The position numbers and the translations under genes are program-made. A model generated the notes under the pieces. The model saw only the letters and a program-made list of their open reading frames with translations. It did not search any database and was not told the origin of the DNA. Below, piece by piece: positions 1-7,818 of a stretch of 39,285 bases of DNA. The stretch's first letter is position 1. Every line of letters begins with the position of its first letter. The DNA is from a virus. The DNA lies in IMG/VR virus record IMGVR_UViG_3300048930_000281, positions 1-39,285 of that record; one strand, written 5' to 3'.

Positions 1-127
1 AGGGCTGAAGGTTTCCAAGTCTGGCCAACAGACCGACAGCCTCAAAGACCTCGTGGACGCGCTGCGGCTCGGGGCGCAGATCGGCGGCATGGTGTACGGT
101 ATCCCGCCGTCTGCGCAGGCGATACAA
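1..127. repeat. Terminal direct repeat, left copy (circular contig overlap)
   Basis: The first 127 bases are identical to bases 39159-39285. The lipoprotein reading frame leaving the right end continues in frame at the left end, so the two ends are the same locus. A 127-base overlap equals a k-mer length commonly used by assemblers, so this is most simply an assembly overlap of a circular or circularly permuted molecule rather than a biological terminal repeat. Unit length is 39,158 bp. Confidence 0.95.
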
Positions 128-256
128 GCACCTCAAGCGGTGCCGGCCACACGCGCACCAATGCCGGCAATGCCACCCATGCCCCCGCGGATGAAATGGA
201 AACTTGTCCCGGTGGATGACCCTTCGGAATCACATCCTGAAATCGAGCAGCCCTAA
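2..256 (+). CDS. Lipoprotein, C-terminal part (gene cut by window ends)
   Basis: This is the 3' part of the gene that starts at 38905. The reading frames agree across the duplicated 127 bases, and the complete protein would be 169 aa. The part here holds a short conserved-looking stretch (LGAQIGGMVYG), then a tail rich in proline and methionine (MPAMPPMPPRMKWK), and an acidic end. Such a proline-rich periplasmic tail recalls Rz1-type outer-membrane spanins, but the similarity is only compositional. It ends with TAA six bases before the next start. See the 38905 entry for the signal peptide and lipobox. Confidence 0.8.
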   Translation, partial: GLKVSKSGQQTDSLKDLVDALRLGAQIGGMVYGIPPSAQAIQAPQAVPATRAPMPAMPPMPPRMKWKLVPVDDPSESHPEIEQP

Positions 257-262
257 ACCGAC

Positions 263-670
263 ATGAACGGAATCCACGCACCCATCCGCATCCAGGGCAA
301 GCTGTCACTTCGCGGTTCGTACTACATGCCCGGCGTCGATCTCACCGGGTGCGTGTCCGTGTTCGTGGTTCGAAACTTGGTCAATGGTCAGCCATCCGGG
401 GCGGCTCGCCTCTCGGTTTCAAGCGAGGACGACGACGGGCAGTTGACGATTGGCGAGGTGGCATCGGCCAACACTTACGGCGGGAAGACGGTAGCCGCTG
501 GCGATGGCGTTTTGACCATCGACCTCGACCCGGCGACAATCGAAGCCATCCCGGCCGGTACATACATCTACGCCTGGAAAATCATCTGGCCTGCCTCTGG
601 CGGCTTTCAGCGCAAGACCCCAATCTCCTACGGCGCGTTCGTGCGCGAGGTAACGATCAACGAGGCATGA
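263..670 (+). CDS. Hypothetical protein in the fibre cassette
   Basis: A 135-aa protein I do not recognise. It has no signal peptide and no membrane segment. The sequence alternates hydrophobic and polar residues and ends in AFVREVTINEA, as in small beta-sandwich proteins; a role as a baseplate or fibre-attachment protein (compare BppU-type N-terminal domains) is a guess from position only. The start ATG lies six bases after the lipoprotein stop, with no Shine-Dalgarno sequence. The stop overlaps the next start as ATGA, so the two are probably translationally coupled. Confidence 0.65.
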   Translation: MNGIHAPIRIQGKLSLRGSYYMPGVDLTGCVSVFVVRNLVNGQPSGAARLSVSSEDDDGQLTIGEVASANTYGGKTVAAGDGVLTIDLDPATIEAIPAGTYIYAWKIIWPASGGFQRKTPISYGAFVREVTINEA

Positions 671-984
671 GCAACTCCACCGCAATTCTGGTTTTCGAAT
701 CAGCCGGCACGTTCCTGGTTTTCGGCGGTGGCCCACAAGGCCCAGCTGGACCGTCAAGCTCTGGCTCCGGTTCGGGCGATGTGGTCGGGCCGTCGTCGTC
801 CACCGACAACACGCTGGCCAGGTTCAGCGGCACGACTGGCAAGCTTTTGCAGGGAGGGAACCTTGTCCTCGACGACAACGGGAACCTTTCTGGTGTTCGC
901 TCCATCGCGCTGTCCAACGACGACGGCCAGTCGGTGACACTTTCGGTGGCCCGGTTGAATGGGAAAAACACTCTCGTTTGGTGA
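667..984 (+). CDS. Short tail-fibre-like protein with collagen-like motif
   Basis: A 105-aa protein. An early GPQGPAGP collagen-like stretch (about residues 22-29) is followed by a Ser/Gly linker and then DNTLARFSGTTGKLLQGG, wording that recurs in trimeric phage tail-fibre shafts. The frame is open upstream to 349, but ATG 667 overlaps the preceding stop as ATGA, and the upstream extension is Arg-rich shadow sequence of the neighbouring gene, so 667 is preferred. Its own stop overlaps the next ATG (TGATG). It may be an N-terminal fibre piece working with the signal-peptide protein encoded directly downstream. Confidence 0.7.
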   Translation: MSNSTAILVFESAGTFLVFGGGPQGPAGPSSSGSGSGDVVGPSSSTDNTLARFSGTTGKLLQGGNLVLDDNGNLSGVRSIALSNDDGQSVTLSVARLNGKNTLVW

Positions 985-2186
985 TGAAAAACTTTCTGCT
1001 TCCACTCCTGTTCCTGAGCCTGTGTGCGAGCGCTCAGATTCAGCCCGTAGGCGTCGCGACCAACGTCATCTTCGCTCACCACGATCTCGTCATCTGGTCG
1101 GGCTCTGACTGGGTGATGCTGAACAAGGGCACGAATGGCCAGGTGCTGACGATGTCCGGGACAAACGTCGCATGGTCCACGCCGGCACCGTCGAGCGGAG
1201 GAGGCACCGGGCTCGTCACGTCCGTGTCAGTCGACTTCGAGGTGGATGGCGGCGAGCTGAATATCACCAACGCACTCGGTACCGGGCCGCTGGTTCGCCA
1301 GTCGGCGGCATCAGGCTCAGGAACCGTGACCAGCGTTGGGCTGGCGCTTCCGTCGATCTTCAGCGTGTCCGGAACTCCGGTTGAATCATCCGGCACGCTC
1401 ACCGGCACGCTCGCCGCGCAGGCGGCCAACCGTGTCTGGGCAGGACCAACCACCGGAGCCGACGCGGCGCCGACGTTCCGCGCTCTTGTCGACGCCGACG
1501 TTCCAAACGACATCACGGTAGACCTGGCGTCCACCGCGACAGTTGCGAGCTCTGGGGACTCGGCAACGGGATTCTTTCCGTCTGGCGAGATTGAAGACGC
1601 ACGGCTTCCATCAGGGCTCGCTCGCGATTCTGAGGTTTCTGCGACCTATGCGCCGCTGGCTTCTCCGGCTCTGACCGGCTCTCCAACTGTTCCAACGGCC
1701 AGCGCTGCTTCGAGTAATACGGTCGCCGCATCGACGGCCTATGTTGACAGGGCGGTTGCGCTTGGCGGCGGAGGCGGAGGCAGCTTCACGAACACTTGCG
1801 TTGTTGGCCAACAGACCACGATCGCGTTTAGTGCAGCCGATTCAACGACCTACTACGCGGCTGCCTCTAATTTTCGGACTGCTTTTTCAGAAGCAAGCGT
1901 CAGGGTTCCTATCAGCGGAACAATCATTGGTTACTGGGTTCGAGTGACGCGAACCGCTGCAACTGGAAGCTCCGAGGATGTCAACTATTACATTCGAGTG
2001 AATGATTCAGCCGACTACGGATCTACCGTTGACCAATGGGACGCCCAGTTCACGGAGGTTTGGTCTGGATCGCTTTCGGTTTCCGTGTCAGCTGGAGACA
2101 TGCTGGCTTTGAAAATCGTAACGCCGGCATGGGCAACAAATCCAACAAACGCCTACGTCGTGTTTTATGTCGTGATTCAGTCGTGA
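984..2186 (+). CDS. Tail-fibre-like protein with Sec signal peptide
   Basis: A 400-aa protein. Residues 1-17 form a classical Sec signal peptide (Lys, a Leu/Phe core, then ASA before Gln18). The rest looks like a phage fibre shaft: NGQVLTMSGTNVAWS, GTVTSVGLALPSIFSVSG and AGPTTGADAAPTFRALV are repeat types common in long tail fibres. The C-terminal ~130 residues are beta-rich with many Thr/Tyr and may form the receptor-binding or display head. ATG 984 overlaps the previous stop (TGATG); TTG 978 and GTG 981 are in-frame alternatives that would only add two residues. A signal peptide on a fibre-like protein is unexpected, because tail proteins normally assemble in the cytoplasm. Confidence 0.8.
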   Translation: MKNFLLPLLFLSLCASAQIQPVGVATNVIFAHHDLVIWSGSDWVMLNKGTNGQVLTMSGTNVAWSTPAPSSGGGTGLVTSVSVDFEVDGGELNITNALGTGPLVRQSAASGSGTVTSVGLALPSIFSVSGTPVESSGTLTGTLAAQAANRVWAGPTTGADAAPTFRALVDADVPNDITVDLASTATVASSGDSATGFFPSGEIEDARLPSGLARDSEVSATYAPLASPALTGSPTVPTASAASSNTVAASTAYVDRAVALGGGGGGSFTNTCVVGQQTTIAFSAADSTTYYAAASNFRTAFSEASVRVPISGTIIGYWVRVTRTAATGSSEDVNYYIRVNDSADYGSTVDQWDAQFTEVWSGSLSVSVSAGDMLALKIVTPAWATNPTNAYVVFYVVIQS

Positions 2187-2215
2187 CCATCCACGGAAAA
2201 GAAGAGTCCAAACTT

Positions 2216-2659
2216 ATGAAAAACCTACTCGCAATCGCACTCATCGCTTTCACCGCATTCATCGCGCTTCCGTCGTTTTCGGCAGTCACGCAATCGGACA
2301 CCGTAGGCCTCGAATGGGATGCCGTGACGGAACCCGGGAAAGACGAGTTCGGAAATCCGGCAACGCTAAGTGGTTATAAAATTTACTTCGGGAAGAACCC
2401 AAGTGCATTCAGCCACGTTAAAGAAGTCCTACTTGTTACACAGACAACGATTGATATCCCGGAAGGAGGCAAGTGGTATTTTGTTTGTGTTTCAGTGAAC
2501 TCTGATGGAGTTGAAAGTCTTCCTTCCGATGTTGTCGAATATTCGACTATTGGAGAACCCGGAACTCGCCCAGGAACGCCAACGCTTAGAATCGTCTCAG
2601 CCACCACAACGAAGGCGTCGACCGTGACGACTGTTGAGAATATCACGCTGGTTCCCTGA
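2216..2659 (+). CDS. Exported fibronectin type III domain protein
   Basis: A 147-aa protein with an N-terminal Sec signal peptide (residues 1 to about 22; hydrophobic LLAIALIAFTAFIA). One FN3-like domain follows: VGLEWDAVTEP, then LSGYKIYFGKN, KWYFVCVSVNSDGVES and LPSDVVEYS, which match the B, C, F and G strands of FN3 folds. A short Thr-rich tail ends the protein. FN3 domains are common on phage surface proteins and on secreted bacterial enzymes. The frame is open further upstream within the fibre gene, but the signal peptide fixes ATG 2216. Base composition is visibly less GC-rich than in neighbouring tail genes. Its role is unknown; surface decoration or adhesion is likely. Confidence 0.75.
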   Translation: MKNLLAIALIAFTAFIALPSFSAVTQSDTVGLEWDAVTEPGKDEFGNPATLSGYKIYFGKNPSAFSHVKEVLLVTQTTIDIPEGGKWYFVCVSVNSDGVESLPSDVVEYSTIGEPGTRPGTPTLRIVSATTTKASTVTTVENITLVP

Positions 2660-2726
2660 GCCAAAACCCAACTGATGCCGTACCGATGGACGCATGCCGC
2701 GAACTCGAAGCAAGAGGAGGAGTCCG

Positions 2727-3119
2727 ATGAAACGGAACCCGTGGATCATCGCCTGGGCGAGTGTTCCAGCTGCGGTGCTGGCGTGCTGGTGGATTCTTGG
2801 AGGAATCTCCAGTTGGGTCGGTATACCGAAGCGCTTGGAGGTGCTGGAAGGGAATTACGGCGTGATGTCCAAGCGTGTCGACACGCTCACATTCGACGTG
2901 CAGTCCTTTCGCTCGGAGGTTTCTGCAACGTCCAAGCGGCAATCAGAAGACCTAGGCGAACTCATCAAAGGACAACGCGACATTAGCGCAGTAATCAATG
3001 TGATGCAGAGGGACGCGTCGGTGGCGTCGCGTGATTCGATTGCCTACGGCGAGAAGATCAAGAGCTTGCAGGTGGCAGTCGATTCACTCATTCAATCCAA
3101 GATGGAAGGAACGAAATGA
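2727..3119 (+). CDS. Membrane-anchored coiled-coil protein, possible inner-membrane spanin
   Basis: A 130-aa protein with one N-terminal transmembrane helix (about residues 6-30, Trp-rich, preceded by Lys-Arg) and then an extended helical region with heptad-like spacing (RLEVLEGNYGVMSKRVDTL and onwards). That is the shape of inner-membrane spanins and of small phage membrane coiled coils. ATG 2727 has a strong Shine-Dalgarno sequence (GAGGAGGAG, 2714-2722 region), unusual in this genome; the in-frame ATG at 2694 has none. It is followed without a gap by a small basic gene and a holin-sized membrane gene, which suggests a lysis group. The function is inferred from shape only. Confidence 0.65.
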   Translation: MKRNPWIIAWASVPAAVLACWWILGGISSWVGIPKRLEVLEGNYGVMSKRVDTLTFDVQSFRSEVSATSKRQSEDLGELIKGQRDISAVINVMQRDASVASRDSIAYGEKIKSLQVAVDSLIQSKMEGTK

Positions 3120-3226
3120 AGAACAAGACCAAGAAACCAAAAAAGGCAGTGGCTCCGAAAACCGCTCCCGCTTTGAAGCCGACGAATTCGCCAGGGACAA
3201 AGGGCGGTCGGCGTCGCTTTGATTGA
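3116..3226 (+). CDS. Small lysine-rich protein
   Basis: A 36-aa open frame beginning at ATG 3116, which overlaps the stop of the upstream gene (ATGA), and ending at TGA 3224-3226, two bases before the next ATG. Composition is strongly basic: Lys/Arg make up about a third, with Pro and Ala and an RRRFD end. Coupling at both ends is the main support. No known domain. It could be a nucleic-acid-binding or membrane-associated peptide, or it may serve mainly as a translational bridge between its neighbours. Confidence 0.45.
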   Translation: MKNKTKKPKKAVAPKTAPALKPTNSPGTKGGRRRFD

Positions 3227-3228
3227 CC

Positions 3229-3468
3229 ATGCACCCACTGTTCCAGTTCCTATCCGGTCCATCCGGAAAGACGTCGACAATGCGCGTTCTAACGTGCGTT
3301 GTTGTTCTCACTGTGATGGGGACTTGGTCTTGGGTATCTATCAGCAAGAAAGAGCTTCAACCGATGGATCCCGAGCTGTCCCTGATGGTTCTGGGAAGCC
3401 TAGGGATCAAGGCAGCGCAGCGAGCATCTGAGGGAAAAGAAGCAGGAAAACCACCACACCATGATTGA
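3229..3468 (+). CDS. Small membrane protein, holin candidate
   Basis: A 79-aa protein. The short N-terminus carries SGPSGKTSTMR, followed by a transmembrane helix (about 19-37), a second moderately hydrophobic stretch (about 48-62, LSLMVLGSLGIKAAQ) and a charged tail. Layout and size resemble small phage membrane proteins often called holins, in which a GK.S..R motif precedes the first helix and a KxxQ..E pattern follows the second. ATG 3229 follows the previous TGA as TGACCATG. The stop lies eight bases inside the next gene. No recognisable endolysin is adjacent, so holin function is tentative. Confidence 0.55.
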   Translation: MHPLFQFLSGPSGKTSTMRVLTCVVVLTVMGTWSWVSISKKELQPMDPELSLMVLGSLGIKAAQRASEGKEAGKPPHHD

Positions 3469-3814
3469 ACCAAAGCAAATCACCGTCAGTTTCGAACTCG
3501 GAGAACCGCAAGCTGTCACCGTCCGACCACTGAAGGTTTCGCAGTTTCCATCAGCGTTCCAGGCGTTCGACGCAGAGGACGAGTTGCGGCTTGTCGAGCT
3601 GTCCACCGGGATGCACGCCGGGTGGGCTGCCACTGTTTCCGTCGACTCCTACGGCGAGCTGGTGAACGCCATGCTCGAAGTGAACGGCACGGGTTTTTTC
3701 GCCTATGCCGGGCGGCGAATGATGTTCCGCTCGACAAAGGCCGCTCAGGAAAATCCTCGCAGCGCATCCAATGGCCGGAACACGTCGCCGACCTCGGCAC
3801 GCGGGCTGGTCTGA
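3461..3814 (+). CDS. Tail assembly chaperone, short form (gpG-like)
   Basis: A 117-aa protein directly upstream of the tape measure gene, the standard place for tail assembly chaperones. Its N-terminal ~80 residues form a compact acidic alpha/beta-type sequence (QITVSFELGEPQAVTVRPLK). A second frame, -1 relative to this one, opens over its 3' end and continues to 4023 with no start codon of its own, as in lambda G/GT. The start ATG follows an A/C-rich leader (AAACCACCACACC) and has no Shine-Dalgarno sequence. The last ~35 residues in this frame look low in complexity, as expected of a non-shifted terminus. Confidence 0.75.
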   Translation: MIEPKQITVSFELGEPQAVTVRPLKVSQFPSAFQAFDAEDELRLVELSTGMHAGWAATVSVDSYGELVNAMLEVNGTGFFAYAGRRMMFRSTKAAQENPRSASNGRNTSPTSARGLV

Positions 3815-4023
3815 CCCCGCAGGAGACCGGCGAATGCGACCTCGAAACACTGGAGCAATGGGCGCAGGCTGGCGACAGGGCCGAGGCGCGGCGGATGCTG
3901 ACTCTGGCCTCAGTCGTCCAGGTGGCGATGGCATCGACTCAGCACAAGGACAACGCGAAGGTGTTCCGGGAACTCTGTGACTCGCTGAAGGAACAGGCCG
4001 AAGACTATGGCGAACGTCGTTGA
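3461..4023 (+). CDS. Tail assembly chaperone, -1 frameshift product (gpGT-like)
   Basis: The fusion is read in frame from 3461 and moves to the -1 frame, ending at 4023. The best slippery site is T-TTT-TTC at 3694-3700, in register with the zero frame (codons TTT TTC); slippage there gives a 187-aa fusion. The -1 frame has no ATG, GTG or TTG between 3622 and 3894, yet encodes a plausible helical domain (CDLETLEQWAQAGDRAEA, then a repeat of Ala/Leu helices) that ends 17 bases inside the tape measure gene. A weaker alternative slip is G-GAA-AAT at 3748-3754. By analogy with lambda, the fusion recruits tape measure protein and the short form coats it. Confidence 0.7.
3694..3700 (+). promoter_or_regulatory. 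Putative -1 ribosomal frameshift slippery heptamer
   Basis: TTTTTTC sits in the X XXY YYZ register of the chaperone gene, with zero-frame codons TTT and TTC. Both tRNAs could re-pair in the -1 frame. It lies just after the point where the -1 frame becomes the one that continues to the tape measure gene. I did not find a convincing downstream pseudoknot by eye. Confidence 0.6.
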
Positions 4024-5800
4024 AATCATCCTGAAGATGGGCGGCGGCGCCCAGGTACAGGCCCAACTGAAGGGCATCCAAGCTGGGTTCGCTTCGGTGC
4101 GCGACGGGTGGCAGCAACTCACCGGGGCGCTTGCCGCGGCGGGTGTGACGACGGCGCTTCGGTCAATGTGGCGCGCTGCCGAGGAGGCCCGCGTTGCGTC
4201 GTTCCGCCTAATGACAGCGCTGGAGGCATCCGGTCAGGCTGCTGTTGGCGCTGCTGAAGGGATGTCCTCGCAGGCCGAGGCGCTGGAAAGCCTCACCGGC
4301 ATCTCGGACGAAACCACGATGGCGGTGCAGTCGTTGCTCTTGTCGATGGGCGCGACGGCCAACCAAGTTGAACGGCTCACCCCGCTTGTTCTCGACGTCT
4401 CGGCGGCGATGGGGACGGACGCGCTCACTGCGGCGCGGCAGCTTGGCCAGGCGCTAGACGGCCAGGAGATTCAACTGGGCCGGCTGAACATCAGGGTCAA
4501 GACGTTCGACGAGCTGCTAGACGTGTTGAACAACCGGGTGCGCGGCCAGGCTGCTGCGCTCCTGCAAGCCAAGGGGCCGGCCGCTGAGTTGGGGGTGGAG
4601 ATTGGCCGGCTGTCCGAAACGATTGGCGAGATGCTCAACCAGATGGCGAGCCCGACGCTCTCCGTTTTTGCTCGGTCGCTCGCATCAGCGAATCAGGCAC
4701 TCAGCGGGCTGCTCGCCGTCTACAACCTGCCCGGTACAATCCAGGGGCAGATTGACGCGTCGGCATCCGAAGGGCTTCGGTCGACTCCCGGAGGCATCGG
4801 TACCGGCGACGAGGAAGGCCCCGCCATCGAAGCCGAACGCCAGCGCCAGGCATCCGCCGCCCAAGCGCTCCTGCAGGTGGAGGCCAACCTGAACAACCAG
4901 TATGCGTTTCGGCGCGCCCTCATCGAATCCGACCCGTTCATGGGCGAGGTGGAACGACAGGAGGCGCTGGCATCCGTCCTACGCGACGAGTTGCCCGTGT
5001 TGCAGGAACGCGAGGACTTGCTCCGTGCGGAGTTCGAGCGGCAGACCCGGGCGGACCCAGGCCGCACCCTCGAAACCACCATCGAGGCGGAGCGCCAGTT
5101 GACGGAGGCACAGCTTGAGCGGTTGCGCGCAACGGAGCGCATCGAGGCCATCCAACGATCTGGGACGTTCTCCGGAGCGCTGGCCGCCCGGGTGAACGAA
5201 CTCCGCGACGCATTCGGCAACATGGCGGTTTCCATGGCGAACGTTGCATTCAACGTCGTCACGTCCGGGGTGGAAGGCCTGAGCGGCGCGCTCACGTCCA
5301 TCATCATGGGAACGAAGACCGCCGCCCAGGCGTTCGCCCAGTTCGGCCAGCAACTCCTCACGACGTTCATCCAGCAGATCATCACGGCGGTGCTCTACGC
5401 CAAGGTGGCTATCCCGATCCTGACCGCCCTCGGCGTGCTGTCCGGTGGCGTCACTGCGGCATCTGGCGCGGCGGTGACAACGGCGGCGCTGTCGTCCGGC
5501 ATGGCTGCGGCATCGGCGGCAACGTCCGGAGGCTTCGCCGCTGGCGGGTACACCGGGGACGGCCCCACCATGCAGGTGGCCGGCGCGGTTCACCGGGGCG
5601 AGTTTGTATTCCCTGCCCAGGCGGTGCGCCAGTATGGCGTCGCCAACCTCGAGGCGATGGCGTTTGGAGGGGGTGGGGAGTCGGGCGGTGAATCTAGCCC
5701 GATGCGCGTCGTGATCGTGGACGACCGGCGCGGCGCCCAACAGCTCATGCGGGATCCGCGCTTCAAATCCTTCATCGTCGACCTTTCGCGCAACGCATGA
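4007..5800 (+). CDS. Tape measure protein
   Basis: A 597-aa protein of the tail tape measure type, which sets tail length and helps DNA entry. It begins with long Ala/Gln-rich helices, includes a segment about a tail-completion cycle (SLTGISDETTMAVQSLLLSMG, about residues 95-115), then helical repeats rich in Glu/Arg, a hydrophobic stretch near residues 440-505, and the C-terminal signature GGFAAGGYTGDG...GAVHRGEFVFPAQAVRQYG seen in many tape measures. At about 1.5 angstrom per residue a tail near 90 nm would be expected. The start overlaps the chaperone fusion by 17 bases; the stop overlaps the next ATG (ATGA). Confidence 0.9.
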   Translation: MANVVEIILKMGGGAQVQAQLKGIQAGFASVRDGWQQLTGALAAAGVTTALRSMWRAAEEARVASFRLMTALEASGQAAVGAAEGMSSQAEALESLTGISDETTMAVQSLLLSMGATANQVERLTPLVLDVSAAMGTDALTAARQLGQALDGQEIQLGRLNIRVKTFDELLDVLNNRVRGQAAALLQAKGPAAELGVEIGRLSETIGEMLNQMASPTLSVFARSLASANQALSGLLAVYNLPGTIQGQIDASASEGLRSTPGGIGTGDEEGPAIEAERQRQASAAQALLQVEANLNNQYAFRRALIESDPFMGEVERQEALASVLRDELPVLQEREDLLRAEFERQTRADPGRTLETTIEAERQLTEAQLERLRATERIEAIQRSGTFSGALAARVNELRDAFGNMAVSMANVAFNVVTSGVEGLSGALTSIIMGTKTAAQAFAQFGQQLLTTFIQQIITAVLYAKVAIPILTALGVLSGGVTAASGAAVTTAALSSGMAAASAATSGGFAAGGYTGDGPTMQVAGAVHRGEFVFPAQAVRQYGVANLEAMAFGGGGESGGESSPMRVVIVDDRRGAQQLMRDPRFKSFIVDLSRNA

Positions 5801-7818
5801 TCTCGACGGCGTTCAACGGCTCGCCGGCATGGGTTCTCCCATACGCCCCAAACTGGGGCCGTTCGGTGACCCTGCGGGCGGCGGTGCCTTCCGAGTCGTC
5901 GCGCTCGCTCACTGGCCGGGAGATTCGCCGGGCGTTCGGCGCGTCGCTCCGGTGCGTGCTTCGCTGGGAAGCCTACCTGTCGCCCGCCGACCTGGCCGAC
6001 CTGCGGAACGCGCTGGCGGATTACGCCGACGAGCCGGTGTTGGTTCCGGCATGGCCGCTCGTGACGACGGGATCGACATGGCCGGGGCCGGTGGTGGGCG
6101 GGCCTTCCGTTGGGTTCACGGACGATTGGTCCACGTGGGACCTGAACCCCGACGATGCAACCGACTGGGAGTATGTCGGGCCGGTGCTCGTTGGAAGGCT
6201 GACCGTGGAGCTCCCATCCCTGCGCACGCCCGGTGTCGCGATGGTGAGTTTTACGCTGGAGGAGGACGGCTCAGCGGAATGGGGGCTCAACCCCCAGGCG
6301 GTGACATGGGCCACCGGGCCGGCGCTGAACGACTCCAGCACGCCAACCGTATTCCCGCTTCCGATCGGTTGGCGGATGCAACCGCGCTCCGGGCCCCCCC
6401 AGGTGGAGATCACGCGGAGGACATTCGGCAGTGCGCCACGCACCCGGGCTGCCTCCTACTATCCCCAGACGGCATTCATCCCCGTCGAGGGCTCCGTCGA
6501 CTGCACAACGCCCAAGGAGGTGGCCGCCCTACTCCGCTGGTGGCAGGACCGCGCATCGTCCACCCAGGCGCACTACGTCACGACGGTTGCCCACGTGACC
6601 GACGTAGCGGCGGACGTTTCAGCGGGAGCAACCACCATCACCGTGGCCGATGCGGCCGCGCTCGGGGACTACCGGTTCCTCGCGATCGACAACGGGGAAC
6701 ACGTTCAATGGGTGCGCGTCGTTTCCATCGCTTCCAACATACTCACGCTCGCTTCGGCCATCACCTACGCCGTGAGCGCTGGGGCTGCCACGGTATCGGT
6801 GGCTGTGCTCGCCCGGCATGCAGCGGAGGATATCGAGCTTTCGTTCGATCGCCCTGGCTTCGCGTCCGCCCGCCTATCGTGGGAGGAGCTGGCGGAGGAG
6901 TACGTCGTTGGATCAGGCGAAACCCGCGGAACCACGCTGGGGGCCGGGACGCTGCGGGCCTGGCTCTACAAGATCACGGTCGACCGGCTTGGCACTCTCA
7001 CCACCTACCGGCGAACGTCCTATGAGCGGGACATCACGATCGGTGCCGACACGTGGGCGGCGGCGCCGATCTCGCACGGATCGTTCTCGCGCTCTATCCG
7101 ACTGGACCGTGACGAGATGGTGCTGGAGGCGCGCTCGGAGGCGTGGGCCACCGTGTTCCTTCCGGGAAACCTGACGGCTCGGGTGACGGTGGACGTTTAC
7201 GAATGCGACGTGTCGGGCTCGACGGGTTCCAGCGTCGTGCAGCGGTGGAGTGGCGAGGTGACCGGCATCTCTTTTGACGGGCCTTTCGTGGCAGCCTCAT
7301 GCCGTGGCCCGTACTCGGTTTTCGACCGGCCTGTTCCGCGCATCGTGATTCAACCGGCCTGCAATCACACCGTCTACGATGGCGGCTGCGGGCTCTCGGC
7401 CGCGACGTGGACGTTTACGGCAGCGGTGAACGCGACGGCGACGGCGAACACGGTGACGCTCAAAACATGGGCGCGCACTGCTGGCCTCCCAACCGGCTGG
7501 GGGTTCGCTAACTATTTCGCTCTGGGCTACCTATCACGGGGCACAGAACGGTTCCTGATTCTCTCCTCGTCCTCCGTCTCTGGTGGACTCGTCACCCTGA
7601 CACTCGACAGGGCGGCGACGTGGACGGAGGACGAGGGGGTTTCAGTTGTTCCGGGGTGCGATGGCATGCCTGAGACGTGCAAGGCCTACGCCAACCCGGC
7701 GAACCTTCGAGGGAAGTTCAACAACTTCGGAAAGTTCCTTGGGTTCCCATTCGCTCCGTCCAAGAATCCATCATTCGCTCCGGAGAAGCGGAGCACCTCA
7801 GCCAATGGCAAGAAGTGA
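5797..7818 (+). CDS. Distal tail/hub protein, DUF2163 and phage_BR0599-like
   Basis: A 673-aa protein. The second half carries the signature of the DUF2163/BR0599 family: residues around 520-530 read ACNHTVYDGGCGL, followed near the end by VPGCDGMPETCKAYAN and NFGKFLGFPFAP. The paired cysteines probably bind a metal or form the conserved core. In Rhodobacter-type gene transfer agents and related siphoviruses this protein is part of the tail hub and is followed by an NlpC/P60 peptidase and a tip protein, the same order seen here. The N-terminal ~220 residues may supply a distal-tail domain, which would make this a fusion. Coupled to the tape measure gene by ATGA. Confidence 0.8.
   Translation: MISTAFNGSPAWVLPYAPNWGRSVTLRAAVPSESSRSLTGREIRRAFGASLRCVLRWEAYLSPADLADLRNALADYADEPVLVPAWPLVTTGSTWPGPVVGGPSVGFTDDWSTWDLNPDDATDWEYVGPVLVGRLTVELPSLRTPGVAMVSFTLEEDGSAEWGLNPQAVTWATGPALNDSSTPTVFPLPIGWRMQPRSGPPQVEITRRTFGSAPRTRAASYYPQTAFIPVEGSVDCTTPKEVAALLRWWQDRASSTQAHYVTTVAHVTDVAADVSAGATTITVADAAALGDYRFLAIDNGEHVQWVRVVSIASNILTLASAITYAVSAGAATVSVAVLARHAAEDIELSFDRPGFASARLSWEELAEEYVVGSGETRGTTLGAGTLRAWLYKITVDRLGTLTTYRRTSYERDITIGADTWAAAPISHGSFSRSIRLDRDEMVLEARSEAWATVFLPGNLTARVTVDVYECDVSGSTGSSVVQRWSGEVTGISFDGPFVAASCRGPYSVFDRPVPRIVIQPACNHTVYDGGCGLSAATWTFTAAVNATATANTVTLKTWARTAGLPTGWGFANYFALGYLSRGTERFLILSSSSVSGGLVTLTLDRAATWTEDEGVSVVPGCDGMPETCKAYANPANLRGKFNNFGKFLGFPFAPSKNPSFAPEKRSTSANGKK

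Noticed and set aside
349-666. Upstream extension of the short fibre gene
   Set aside because: Arg/Trp-rich sequence antisense in character to nothing but overlapping the real 263-670 gene; ATGA coupling favours 667 as start.
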